Positions 33,131-43,764 of a stretch of 64,000 nucleotides of DNA are shown one piece after another. How positions within the stretch are numbered: the first letter of the stretch is position 1; every line of letters begins with the position of its first letter. Location: assembly GCF_963678635.1 (NCBI RefSeq), contig NC_087069.1, positions 24,294,303-24,358,302 of the forward strand, read 5' to 3'. The notes under the pieces were generated by a model. The model did no database searches. It had not been told where the DNA came from and saw only the letters and a program-made list of their open reading frames with translations. Position numbers and translations under genes: made by a program. The DNA comes from Symsagittifera roscoffensis (lineage: Eukaryota; Xenacoelomorpha; Acoela; Convolutidae).

Positions 33131-34090
33131 TCAACGCATTAGAGTGTTTTTAGCTATTTTTCTATCGGAACGCACGTAAACTGTTGATGCACGCTCTCCC
33201 ATGAAAAGTAACTCTACATTTTTCCCCAGCGGTGCATCAAACTTCAGTTCTACTGAAATGGTGCAATTGGTCAATTCAGGTTGAATAAAGTCATGTGAAG
33301 CCTCCTGAGTAGATGTGAGATCAAATGCCATAATATAATGATTGTGATAATTAGCCAAACTGATTCCATGACTATTGTTGAAAACAAAGTCTAGAGCTTC
33401 CAATGTGTTATAGTATATTCTTTTGTTATCAGTCGTTGACACAGGAGTTCCTGCAATGGGCAGACCGTTTCGGTAAACAATGAGTTCATTCAGCTGAAAT
33501 TTTTGATAATGAAACGGGTTTGTTCGGTTAGTTCCCAGGTATGCTGTATTCGAGCTCATTGCTAAAATCATTCGACGAACGGGCTCTTTGGCAAAAAAGT
33601 TTTCTTGTCGCCAGCTTCGCACACCAGTTGTGGCCAAAAAAGTTCTCGGTAAAACTTCAATATAATTGTATATTGCGGGTGTTTTCAACAGAGTTTTTTC
33701 TATCGACGATAGCACAAAATCGGTTACTGTCATTTTGCGCACATATAGGTTAGCCTCTGTGATTTCAACACGGTAATGTTTATCTCTATGCTCAGACATG
33801 ATAACAAAGTCATTAGGAGATCGTCTCAGAGAAAGTCTTATTGTAACACCGCTGATAAGATGTTTGTCACATGATAAACAATCACAAGCAATTTTACCAA
33901 ATAAACGGAATTCGGTTGATGCAGCTACGATTCGTTTACGTTCAGCGACATCTTCAGCTCGCCCATTAGCACCATCAATACCTGATGGATTATCTTCATA
34001 ATAATAACCTTGACAAGCAAGCCATGTTTTCTTTGCATCATTACCATGTGAAAATTCGGTCTCAATGAAACTCTTATGGGCAAAATTGGG
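33131..34090 (-). CDS. Polinton major-capsid-like protein, 5' end in assembly gap
   Basis: A frame open for 320 codons from the gap edge to the stop; the ATG at 33797-33799 is internal, because the frame continues upstream without stops. It resembles the F54H12.2-like family (the double-jelly-roll capsid protein of Polintons): a SFIETEFSHGNDAKK segment, then FVIMS, a NPFHYQKFQLNELIVYRNG segment, and a C-terminal FDLT...CTISVELKFDAPL..VELLFMGE jelly-roll pattern. About 100 or more N-terminal residues are missing into the N run. It is probably intact otherwise and lies directly upstream of the maturation protease. Confidence 0.8.
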   Translation of the reverse strand, partial: PNFAHKSFIETEFSHGNDAKKTWLACQGYYYEDNPSGIDGANGRAEDVAERKRIVAASTEFRLFGKIACDCLSCDKHLISGVTIRLSLRRSPNDFVIMSEHRDKHYRVEITEANLYVRKMTVTDFVLSSIEKTLLKTPAIYNYIEVLPRTFLATTGVRSWRQENFFAKEPVRRMILAMSSNTAYLGTNRTNPFHYQKFQLNELIVYRNGLPIAGTPVSTTDNKRIYYNTLEALDFVFNNSHGISLANYHNHYIMAFDLTSTQEASHDFIQPELTNCTISVELKFDAPLGKNVELLFMGERASTVYVRSDRKIAKNTLMR

Positions 34091-34290
34091 NNNNNNNNNN
34101 NNNNNNNNNNNNNNNNNNNNNNNNNNNNNNNNNNNNNNNNNNNNNNNNNNNNNNNNNNNNNNNNNNNNNNNNNNNNNNNNNNNNNNNNNNNNNNNNNNNN
34201 NNNNNNNNNNNNNNNNNNNNNNNNNNNNNNNNNNNNNNNNNNNNNNNNNNNNNNNNNNNNNNNNNNNNNNNNNNNNNNNNNNNNNNNNNN
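34091..34290. other. Assembly gap (200 N)
   Basis: A run of exactly 200 N, a conventional placeholder, so the true distance is unknown. It hides the start of the capsid gene. Confidence 0.99.
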
Positions 34291-34745
34291 ATACAAATGT
34301 TTGGAAAATTTGATTTCGTTATGTTTGGCTAGAACTTTCATCGGACAAAAACCTGCTTATCGTCACACTTTGCATATATCAAATAGTAAAACTGGATTCA
34401 TTTTTCTTCCCACTGCCCCAACGCACTCCAGAATCAGATTTATGATTTAACGAGGGGAGTAGGAGCTGCTCGTGATAATGTAATAACATACATTATAAGT
34501 TTACGGTCTGCCACGTGTTGTTTTAACATTGAGTACAAGGAATTAAGATAGGGAATTGAATGAGTTAGAATTCAGTGTTTTCGGCATGGCAGAAGAATGG
34601 CCAAATTATTGTTTTTAATTTCTTGCGGTTTTTGCTGGAAAACTTTAAGTTTATATTGGGCAAATATCTAGAGTGTATTATATGCAGTGTGTATGCTGAA
34701 ACTAAAATTGTACTGTGATTGGTATCATAATAAGACAGTGATGAG
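34291..34745. other. Spacer right of the gap
   Basis: Short open stretches reach into the gap on both strands, but none can be assigned. The right boundary of the Polinton is not visible. Confidence 0.4.
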
Positions 34746-34896
34746 CAGGGGCGGATCTAGGATTTTCTCGAGGGGGGGGGCGGATTTTCAAAAAAATTTC
34801 GAAAATCTTGACGACCTTTTTTTTAGGTCGTACCAAAGGGGGGACCCTTTGGGTCGGCAGGGGTCGAATCCCTGAGGACGGGGGAACGTCCGCGCC

Positions 34897-34933
<37 letters not shown>

Positions 34934-34947
34934 CAAATCCGCCCCTG
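34746..34947. mobile_element. hAT-type MITE, 202 bp, with 8-bp target duplication
   Basis: Ends CAGGGGCGGATCTAGG and its imperfect complement AATCCGCCCCTG, flanked on both sides by GTGATGAG (34738-34745 and 34948-34955). The 8-bp duplication and CAGGGG termini fit non-autonomous hAT elements. It contains a TTGACGACC..GGTCGTACC hairpin and a poly-C run of roughly 30 bases (34898-34930) that may be length-uncertain in the assembly. Confidence 0.88.
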
Positions 34948-34955
34948 GTGATGAG

Positions 34956-36552
34956 GGTTTTTTCAGAAAAACGTTTTTTGTTCGGTTTTTATCAAAAAAG
35001 TTAAATTTAGTGCGAATCAGTGCGTACCGCGGGGTCCGGCGCAGGTCCGAGTCCCGCCTAGGACATTTCCTTGCTAAAACTCAAATATGCACCGAACTTG
35101 ACGGGACATAAATTTACGCTCCGTAACCGGTTCGAACCCCTCGCAAAACCTTTTCTGCTTTATTTAGCTATTTTTATTAGTTCATAAAAAGGTTCTTTGC
35201 CGACCTTGGTTGACAGGTTTTCGTCTATCAATAAAGCCGTGTTTTGCCAGAGTGTCAACGCACTCCCACGCTTAATATCGGTGCTTTGTGACAGAATTTA
35301 TTATGTCTAAACATTAAAAGCTGGCAAAAATAGTTTCATTATTTCAAGTTAAATTTGTGCCGATTTCGATTTGTTAAAATTCATTTCCCGACAGCAGTTT
35401 TAAACAACCAGAACAGAGCATATTTTGGTGTCGCGACCCGGGAGTTTGAAAACTTTGGCAGAAGTAGCGATTAAATTACGAGAATAAGAAAACAAAAACT
35501 GGGTTGTGCAGCAGTTTTGGCCAAGTTCAAAGAGAATTCAGAGCAGATTTGGTCAATTTCACAATGTCTTGTCTTGGGGCTGTCCTTCAAACTTTTCCGG
35601 ATCAAAATTTCCGGATTTTATGCACACATGGCGAAAACCTTAGAACACTTGTTGCTAAGAAAGGGACGAAAAATAGATTGATTAAGAAGTAACGTGCGTT
35701 CTCTAAGCAACGCACTCTCATCTTAACCAAATGGCAGAGGTGTACAGGTCTTTAGGTCAGGAGCTGGGCCTTGTAATGGTGGTATAAATTGTTGCATTTA
35801 TGTTACAGTGTTTTAATGTCGTTTTTGATTATTTTTGTATTGAATTAAGGTTTGATACGTCCGCCTCTTTAATTGTAAAAGTACACCGTAACAGTTTGTC
35901 ACAATGGATCAGGACTTAGGCCATGACAGTACAAATGCTTCTTGACTCTCGGCGTAATTTGGAAATTGAGCTCCTCAATGTTCAAAAACACATACAAGAA
36001 GCCATAGAGATCAAAAAATGAAAGTTTTCAGTTGAGAATTACATCAAAAATGCTAATGTTTTCCTGGGAAAGGCTTTTCAAAAATGATGAGATATGTCAA
36101 ATTATGAAAAAGCTACTATTAGAGATAAATCTTGCGAGGAACTGGAACAGTGGCTTGAACTCTCGTCAAGAAGACACAATGAGGGTAAGTCAGAAAGCTA
36201 GGAACTATGAAGGGTCTGAACAACAATTAAGGACCGTTTCATCGCGTTCGTGGGAAGTGACTTCCTTGAAGGGATAAGAAAAAGCTCGAAGAGAGTAAAA
36301 CAGTCTCAATGACTTCCAGTCAAAAGAAAAGATAATTGTTGTGGGCTAAATTAAGAACACAAGAGATTAAGAGACAAAACTAGAAATCCAACAAAGATTT
36401 GAAGAAAAACAAATCCGCGAGGAGAATAGAAAAAAGTGTTTTGAAGTCAAAAACAGCTGAAGCTGAATGAGGTAGACTCCGGCTATGTTGAACAGTTTGC
36501 TAGCTCGGTAGGCTCTCACAGGGAAACAGCAGATAAACGCACAAAAATTTGG
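34956..36552 (+). other. 5' end of dead BEL/Pao element
   Basis: It probably includes the 5' LTR: an AATAAA signal near 35229 and a TGGTGTCGCGACCCGGG primer-site-like stretch at 35426. After this an ATG (35904) opens a gag start that hits stops within a few codons. The LTR boundaries could not be fixed because the partner LTR was not found. Confidence 0.4.
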
Positions 36553-39500
36553 GTGGATAATGTGCTTAATTTGAATCCAGTCGTAACCGTAACCGAACCG
36601 ACCGCTAACACTTCTGGATTGAATGCGGTTCCCTATAACGGCCCGCTGGATGTTGATTCTGCTTGTAACGCCCAGTTAGGTGGCTTGTCTTCCACAAATA
36701 TCCATGGGGTTGAAGCACCTCCCATGATTCCTAATTCTCTTATGCAGATTGCTGCCGGCACTAAAACTCAGCAAAATATCGGCGAATATGGGTCGAACTT
36801 AAATCAAGATGTAACGCAACCACGCCAGATTTCAGATTCAAATCAGCGAGTTAATGCTGAGCCTTATTTTGAAAACTTTTCATCACCTTGGTTCCCTGCA
36901 ACTGCAACACCGACCCCCCAGCTCGCAACCCTCTAGATTTGAATGAGTCATCGCGCGTGTTTGAGGCAGTAACACCTGTTGCCCATCCAAAAGCTGTAAC
37001 GTTCCTTGACAATAGCGATGGAGCAACTTTTTATTTCACTCCGCCACACGAGCAAGTAGCCTTGCAATCACCGATTGCGTCGGATATTCCTTGCTCGTCC
37101 GTATAGCAACCTGTCCCAAGTTTTGTCAATCCACCATCACAATCGATATCTGTTACAGACTTAGCCGAAGTCTTGGCATCGAACAGGAAGGATTCATTAC
37201 CCGAATGGAAACTTTCCAAGTATGATGGTAGACCGTTGGAATGACATGATTGGTTAGGTCAGTTTCTGATTGCGGTTGATTCGCAATCAACTACTCCGGA
37301 TGACGTCAAGCTGACATACCTTAAAACACTGGTAACTGGCAAAGCTATATTGGCAATAGCGGGCTTCGCGTATTCAGGTCGAATGTACAGATATGCACTT
37401 AGGGTCCTTGAACGAAATTTTGGGCACCCTCAAACCTTCGTGAGCGCCCACCTCGAAAAACTTAACAGCGTTGCTCCAGTGAAATTGCTCAATTCCGAAA
37501 GAATAATTAACTTTCCTTTTGTTATTTCCAGTCTCGTTGGTGTGTTTTGATCGCTATCATATGAGGTCGATCTGAAAGGAACCGATATCTTGAATCAAGA
37601 TTTATGCTAATTGCCTCCGATTATGGAGGAGTCTTGGTCATCCTACACGGTCAAGCCTAATTGGTTTTACCATAATCCCCTTGATTTCAACGAGTGGTTG
37701 AAAGAAAAGGCCGAAATGCATGAGCGTATGAAAACTTTTCCTGGTAAATCAAAAACAAGGAACCCGTAAAGAAAAAAACTACCACCCGAAATTTAGCATC
37801 TAGTGCCAAGCTGAACAAGGCTGAATATCCCCCTGCGCGCAGTGCGCTGGTAAACAACCGTTATGGGGATGCAAGGTCTTCAAGGAAAACAGTCCTACTC
37901 AAAGTGCAAAGATTTCCGCGGAGAAAAAACTCTGGTTCTCCTGTGTCCAAGTGGACCTTAAGTTCCGTAATTGCACGAAGGCTGGGAAATGCATCAAACC
38001 TGAGTGCAAAAGTACGCCCAATGTCCTCTTGCATGGTGCAGACCTTAATTTTCCTCTTCGGAAGGAAGAAAACAAGTCTTCTACCAGAAAACTCCGGCGG
38101 AAAAATCAACCTTGTCTTGCTCCGCGTCAGTGCAGTTTGTCTTGGCTCGCCGTCTGAACTTGTCGGGGAGAAAAATTGATCTAAACCTATTAGTTCAACG
38201 GATTTCATTTCGACCGAGTTAGTAGAAGTCAAGACATAAATAACACCGGGTATACCTTCAATGTAACCGCTTACGTTTAGAAAAAAATTAATGTTGGGTC
38301 TCAAAAGGTTGATATTCCGGCCCTTCAAGAAAAGTATCAACACCTGGAAACAGTAAAGCCAGCTTGAAATAGTTATTCTGACATCGAATTCGGACAAGTA
38401 GTTGGTGAGGATTTTTATCACCACATACGGTCGCTCGTTTATTTTCATGATGCAGATCGGAGAACTCCCATGGCTGTTTGTCTGCCGGTAGGATGGGTTT
38501 TGAGTCCCTTCATCGTCTGGGTTGTTGTCAACATGTTTAATGTACAATGCTGAAGACGTGGAACTTGTTATCCAAGTTTAATCGTGATATGAGTTTGAAA
38601 ACTATGGCACATACAAGCAAGCTGATGCTCGTTCCATAGCCGATCAGCGACCGCATATTCTTCTTGAATCAGCAACATAATATGATGTTGAACGGTATTG
38701 GGTAGAAAGGTTATGGGCTGATAATAGCAGTTTTTTGCCCAACAAATACTTCTCAGCGCTGGCACAGTTCAAGACGCACAAGAAACGGCTCGAAATTTAA
38801 AGTAGTTTAAAGTGTGAATACTCTGAGACAAAAACAGAGGACCTTGATAAATGTTATGTCATTCCGGTTAAACCGCACAATCGACAGCTCCGCTCCGCCC
38901 CGCTCGTAAATGGTATTTACCCCACCACCTGTCCTCAACCCAAACAAGCCAGGTAAGGCTCGTCGGTTTTTAAATGGTTGGTCGTCCAAACTTCATGGCC
39001 AATCTTCAATCAAATCTGTAATCCTTGGGCCTGATTTATTGCAAAATTTATTACGCGTGTTAACGCGCTTCCGCCAACATCAATTTGCCGTCTCCACGCC
39101 CAACATCCTTGGGCCTGATTTATTGCAAAATTTATTACGCGTGTTAACGCGCTTCCGCCAACATCAATTTGCCGTCTCCACGCCGTCTCCACAATTTGAC
39201 TTGTTCTTCCATGTTGGGGTACCCCCTCGTAATCAACCTCCTTTGCGCTTTTTGTGGCTCGAGGATGACACATCGCATGTGAACGTTCTGCAGTTTATCC
39301 GGCATATTTTCGGTGCTCGCAACTCTCCGATGTGCGCGATTTTCGCACTTTAGCAAACCGCCAGGGATAACGTTGAAATTTTTTTCTGAAGCATCTAGAG
39401 CGGTACTTGGTAGGTTCTACATGGATGATTACTTGATTTCCATCGAAAATCGCAATTACACAATGAGAGTAAGCAAGGATCTGGTGAACCTTCTTAAAAT

Positions 39501-41238
39501 GTGATTATTCCGTCCTACCAAGTTTGTTAGTATTGTTCTTGCAATTGAAGAAACTTTAAACCTTTCAATTGCTGTTGTTGCAAAAGTTAAGGACATTGCG
39601 ACCGGCAGTGACCAATTGATTTCTCATGTGATAGGGTTAAAGTGGAACCATGGAAATGACTCTCTTTTTGCTAGCCGTGAAGTTAATCGTGAACTCTAAA
39701 CATCCCTTACGCAAAAAAATGTTCACAGCTTTGTTTCATCGGTCTTCGACCCTATTGATCTGGTGGCTTTCTACACGGTAAATAACGCCTGTTTCCTAAA
39801 AATATTATTGAGACTCAAAAACTGAAATTGCGGTCGTTTCTGGCAAATCAAGGGTAGCACCAATGAAGTCTGTACATTCCGAAGCTGGACTTGCAGGCTG
39901 CCTTGCTGTCATCTAGATTGAAGGAAAATATACTCCGAACATTTTCAACCGATGTAACCCGCACCTTTATGTAAACCGATAGCACCACAATGTTTCAATA
40001 ACTGGTTTTCGTCGCGAATCGTGTTTGTGAAATAAAAGAACGCGCCACTGTAAATCAATGGTTCCAAGTATATAGTGGAGATAACCCCGCAGACACTGGG
40101 ACACACAGAATTTCGGCGGAGCGCCTTAAAGAAAGCAGTTGGGTCAGAGTCCAAGCTATTTTGGTAGGCAGTGAAAGACCTTTCAAACCAAATCTGGATG
40201 TTGTTACTAATATCCTTTCAAATGAATCTGTGGACGACATCATAGACAACACAGCACATGTTCTCACCAGTTTTCGAAGCGGTCAGAACCCGTATTTGTT
40301 TGGGAGAAGTATAGTAGTATTACGAAATTGCAGCGATACGTTTGATTTATTTCAAGGTTTTTGCCGCTACACAAGCACTTTGACGGATCTACTGCTCAAA
40401 TAACCGATCGGGCCGAATTAGCAATTGCTGAAGATAAATTGTTACTTTAAACCAATCCGAAATGTTCCCGGTTGAGTTCAAAGAATTTCAGTCTGGCATA
40501 CCCGTAAAAAAGTCTGGTCACAATGCATACAACTAACCGCTTATCGGCCACAGTGGCTTCTTTCGTTCCACGGGACAAATTCAATGCTGGGCCGAAACAA
40601 ATCTTGAAACAAGGATCTTGGATTATTTGCAGTCCATAGTACATATGAGATTTGTGGTGTTGGGTTAGCGAGAGGCCCTCCATGCAATTGAAAGAGTTTG
40701 TTTTGATCACAGAAAACGCAAGGCAAACACGTTACATCCTTTGATATCCTACCTCCTTGTCAAACTGCTTGGTTACCGCCATCGGCCTTTCAGTAACTGT
40801 GGTGTGGATTGTTCTGGTTCAATTTATGTGACTATTCGCCAAAGTAGTGATAAAAATTGGGCTTTTCTGTTCTTCTGCATGACCCTCCGTGCCGTGAATA
40901 TCGAAATTGTTCCATCCATGGACACCGGCTCTTGCGTCATGGGATTGAAAGATTTATCGCCCGTCGTAGTAAGCCAAGTGCTGCGTGGTCAAACAACGGT
41001 ACAACTTTCGTTTTAACTGAGAAAGAACTTATGCTTTGCGTACAAAGTTGGAACAGACAGGCTCCCGCATTGTTAGTTCATAAAGGGATTAAATGGAAAT
41101 ACAATCCTCCTGGCGCGCCGCATCATGGTGAGTCTTGGGAAAAGTTAGTGCGCACTTGCAAACGCGTCTTCTACACAATCATTGGAACTCGCAAGCTAAC
41201 GATTGAGGTTTTTTCTGCCACGTTTTTGTTTAATTAAC
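36553..41238 (+). pseudogene. Decayed BEL/Pao retrotransposon gag-pol
   Basis: Fragments in several plus-strand frames follow the BEL/Pao order. Gag, DUF1759-like: LPEWKLSKYDGRPLE, then LKTLVTGKAILAIAGFAYSG (about 37195-37560). A Cys/His zinc-finger stretch with NCTKAGKCIKPECKS follows (about 37960-38000). Reverse transcriptase: NPNKPGKARR, GPDLLQNLLRVLTRFRQHQF, RHIFGARNSPMC and YMDD at 39420. Integrase: GVDCSGSIYV, then ARRSKPSAAWSNNGTTF and KWKYNPPGAPHHGESWEKL (40790-41236). Many stops and shifts separate them, so it is dead. The integrase is cut at 41239 by a fold-back element and resumes at 42922. Confidence 0.85.
39021..39184 (+). repeat. 84-bp in-frame tandem duplication in the BEL reverse transcriptase
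   Basis: An 80-bp unit (start ATCCTTGGGCC) occurs at 39021 and again at 39105 with CAAC between. The period is 84, a multiple of three, so the GPDLLQNLL segment is doubled without a shift. The duplicate replaces the place where the catalytic DIEAMF-type motif is expected. Confidence 0.9.
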
Positions 41239-42921
41239 TCGGGTTGGAAATTGTATGATAGGTGTTTTTCCATAAGCCAAAGTTGTTTTTTGGTTCTAAT
41301 TTTGTTTTTGGAAAAATGTTGCGTTGTGTTTGCAACCCAACACAAGTGACAAAGACCTTGGTTTTTCAAAGCAGCGAGGGTTGGACGGTCTTGCCTTTAC
41401 AATGCATAGAAAACGACCTGAATTGTCGTCGAGCTGTCTTTCACAAATGATATAAAAAAAAGTAAAATACTTTTACTCTTTGGAAAAGTTTCCAATGAAG
41501 ATTATTACAATTTTTTGAATTTTAAATTGTCAAACGTTGATCAAGGCATACAAAAACATGCCATACAAAATAATAGGAATTTTCAGCGTTTTTCAAAAAA
41601 ACTATAAAGTGAAAAGAAAAAACAGCCAATGTTACCGTATCCAGGACTACTTTATGCGCACAAAAAAATAACCTTTGCACGCAAAAAAACCTTTGATGAG
41701 CGATTTCGGTGTATGGAGGTCAACCAGACTGTAGTTTTTGTCTGAAATCAGGCAACTGAATGAGCTAAAACTTAAGTTCATTCAGCTGACTTTTCCGAAA
41801 AATGGCACTCCATGAAAAGCGAAAGTCGAAAATGGCTGTAAATTTTGACCCGTGTGATCACTATTCTCCCGGGTTGACCTTCATAGAAAAAAATGCTTGT
41901 CATACATTTTTATGCGAAAAAAATGATTATCATACAATTCCATGCATGGGTTCTAGGAAAAAATGTTTATCATAGAATTTCCATTTATAAAAATTGTATG
42001 ATCTGCAGTTTTTTCTTTGAATTTTTTTTTCAGGGAAACCTATAAAAAAACTTTTTTTTGTAAATTTAAATGAGCTTGATTCGTTTTCTGATTAAGTTGG
42101 ATCAAGTTGGCCCATTTTTTTTGATTTTTTTGACAAAAAATGTTTATCAGACGATTTCCATTCTATGAAAATGTTATGATAATCATTTTTTCGATAAACA
42201 AAATTTTAGCCGCGACACAAGTAATTTTGAAAAATTGCCCCAAAGTTTTTTAATTTTTTTTTAAACCGCAAATCAAATTTTCTACGCAAACAAACATTTT
42301 CCGAAAATTTTTTTTGCATGCAAAATTTATTTTTTTGTGTGCATAACGTAGTCCTGGATACAATAAATTTAGCTTTTTTTCTTTTCACTTCAATTTTTTT
42401 TTCAAAAACGCTGAAAATCCCTTTTCTTCTGTATGGCGGGTTTCTGTATGCCCTGATCAATGTCTGATAATTTGAAAACTCAAAAATTTGAAATAATCAT
42501 CTTTGAAAAATTTTGGCAAAAACTAAAAGTTTGTTACTTTTGTTATATCATTTGTGCAAGACAGCTCGAAGACAACTCAGGTCGTTTTCTATGCATTGTA
42601 AAAGCAAGACCGTCCAACCTTTGGTGCTCTGAGTAACCAAGGTCTTTGTCACTTGGGTGCTGCTGCAAACAGAACCCAAATTGTTTCAGAAAATAAAGTT
42701 AGACAGAAAAAACAACATTTTGGTTTAAGGCAAAAACACCTATCATACAATTCCATTTAATGGAAAAAATGGCTATCATACAATTCCATTGTATGGAAAA
42801 ATTGGTTATCATGTGAATTTCATACGATTTTTTTATTCTATGGAATTGAATGGATTTTTATGAAAAGCAGTTTTTCCATAGTATGGAATTGTATGACAAG
42901 CATTTTTTGTCAACCCGGGCT
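41239..42921. mobile_element. AT-rich fold-back (long inverted repeat) element
   Basis: Two arms of about 0.75 kb mirror each other around 42000. For example, the 21-bp word beginning AATTGTATGATAGG at 41249 is matched by its complement ending at 42752, and GTATCCAGGACTAC (41637) pairs with GTAGTCCTGGATAC (42348). Ends carry CGGGTTG/CAACCCG. ATCATACAATTCCAT-type words recur many times. It sits inside the BEL integrase. No transposase is seen. The arms differ at perhaps a fifth of sites by eye, so it is old. Confidence 0.75.
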
Positions 42922-43032
42922 CTTTTCGCATTTGATCATACTTGTTTAGGTCGATCGTATACAAATTTTTTGGTATGCTTGCCGAAAAAAAGCACAATTT
43001 ATCAGTCAAGACTTTCCAACATTTTTGCCTTC
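42922..43032 (+). pseudogene. C-terminal piece of BEL/Pao integrase
   Basis: FDHTCLGRSYTNF, then PKKSTIY and FAFW resemble the NHFLLGR...FW segment after the catalytic core of BEL integrases. It continues the fragment ending at 41238 and stops where the 5' LTR of copy B begins. No continuation is recognised beyond 61953. Confidence 0.55.
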
Positions 43033-43442
43033 TGGAACCTGATCTAAACTATATTTTATGATTGGATAAATTAAATGTTTTACCAATGTAAAGTATTTAA
43101 TATTAACCAATCATGATCCATCTAACTAACAACCCACTTATTTGTAAGTGCTGAAGTTACTTGTAATTTCAGCACCAGAGAGATTTGAATTTAACTTAGA
43201 AATTAGTTGGACTCTCCCGAGCACTTCAGCAGCCGCAATAAACCAGTATACCCTAGATCTATTGAGCCTAGCAGAGACTAGTTAAACAACCTGAGACTAG
43301 ATAGTATAAGAGTAAGATTAGGATCGGTATTAGACTAAGAAGTTGCACGAATCTATCCGGCCGAAAATAAGATAGCGTGACGAGCAGACGGTGTACCCTA
43401 TCCGAAATTACTCTATGAGTTATACCCATCGGTCCTAACTCA
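43033..43442 (+). repeat. 5' LTR of copy B (410 bp)
   Basis: TGGAACC...CTAACTCA. It contains a 13-bp inverted repeat with a TT loop (43148-43175), an AATAAA at about 43226 and TATAAG at about 43303, which may mark poly(A) and promoter positions. Confidence 0.95.
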
Positions 43443-43444
43443 TC

Positions 43445-43467
43445 TGGTGCGACCATAAGTCTCGAAC
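43445..43467 (+). other. tRNA primer-binding site, copy B
   Basis: TGGTGCGACC starts two bases after the LTR, and the complement of a T-loop (TCGAAC) ends the 23-base match to a tRNA 3' end pattern. It is the same as in copy A. Confidence 0.7.
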
Positions 43468-43530
43468 AAGACCTTACTAGATTAGAATTAACCAAAAATA
43501 GATTAGAAATTAGACAAAAACATTTACAAA

Positions 43531-43764
43531 ATGTTATACGACAATAATTTAATTGAAATGTCTCTCCGACTCAATAGATCAGAGCCAATATTCCGAACCA
43601 TAATAGAACTACCCGGAATTGGAAGAAGACCTCGAACCAAAGACGACATACGACAAAGTAGAAACTTGCCGTATAGTTATATGATAGTTCGGCAAAAGCC
43701 AGAACAAACTTTTATATTTCGAATACTACTTGCAATGAATTTAGATTTCCATTTGCAAACATAA
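43531..43764 (+). CDS. 77-aa conserved leader ORF, copy B
   Basis: The first ORF after the primer site, starting 89 bases after the LTR. Same length as at 15254-15487, and synonymous changes outnumber replacements about nine to three. The sequence is mixed, with a basic patch (GIGRRPRT), a YSYMIVRQKPE segment and a hydrophobic end. It has no recognised domain. It could be a short accessory protein or the 5' exon of a spliced message. Conservation in both copies, one of them badly degraded in gag-pol, is the main support. Confidence 0.62.
   Translation: MLYDNNLIEMSLRLNRSEPIFRTIIELPGIGRRPRTKDDIRQSRNLPYSYMIVRQKPEQTFIFRILLAMNLDFHLQT

Noticed and set aside
34291-34341. Short minus-strand start (MKVLAKHNE) running into the gap as capsid N-terminus
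   Set aside because: Does not resemble the start of the F54H12.2-like family, and the gap size is arbitrary.
34850-35160. tRNA-like B-box words (GGTCGAATCC, GGTTCGAACC) suggesting a tRNA gene or SINE
   Set aside because: No matching A box at proper spacing and no cloverleaf could be drawn.
37861-38547. 228-codon minus-strand ORF in the BEL region
   Set aside because: Antisense to recognisable BEL gag/zinc-finger remnants; no motif of its own.
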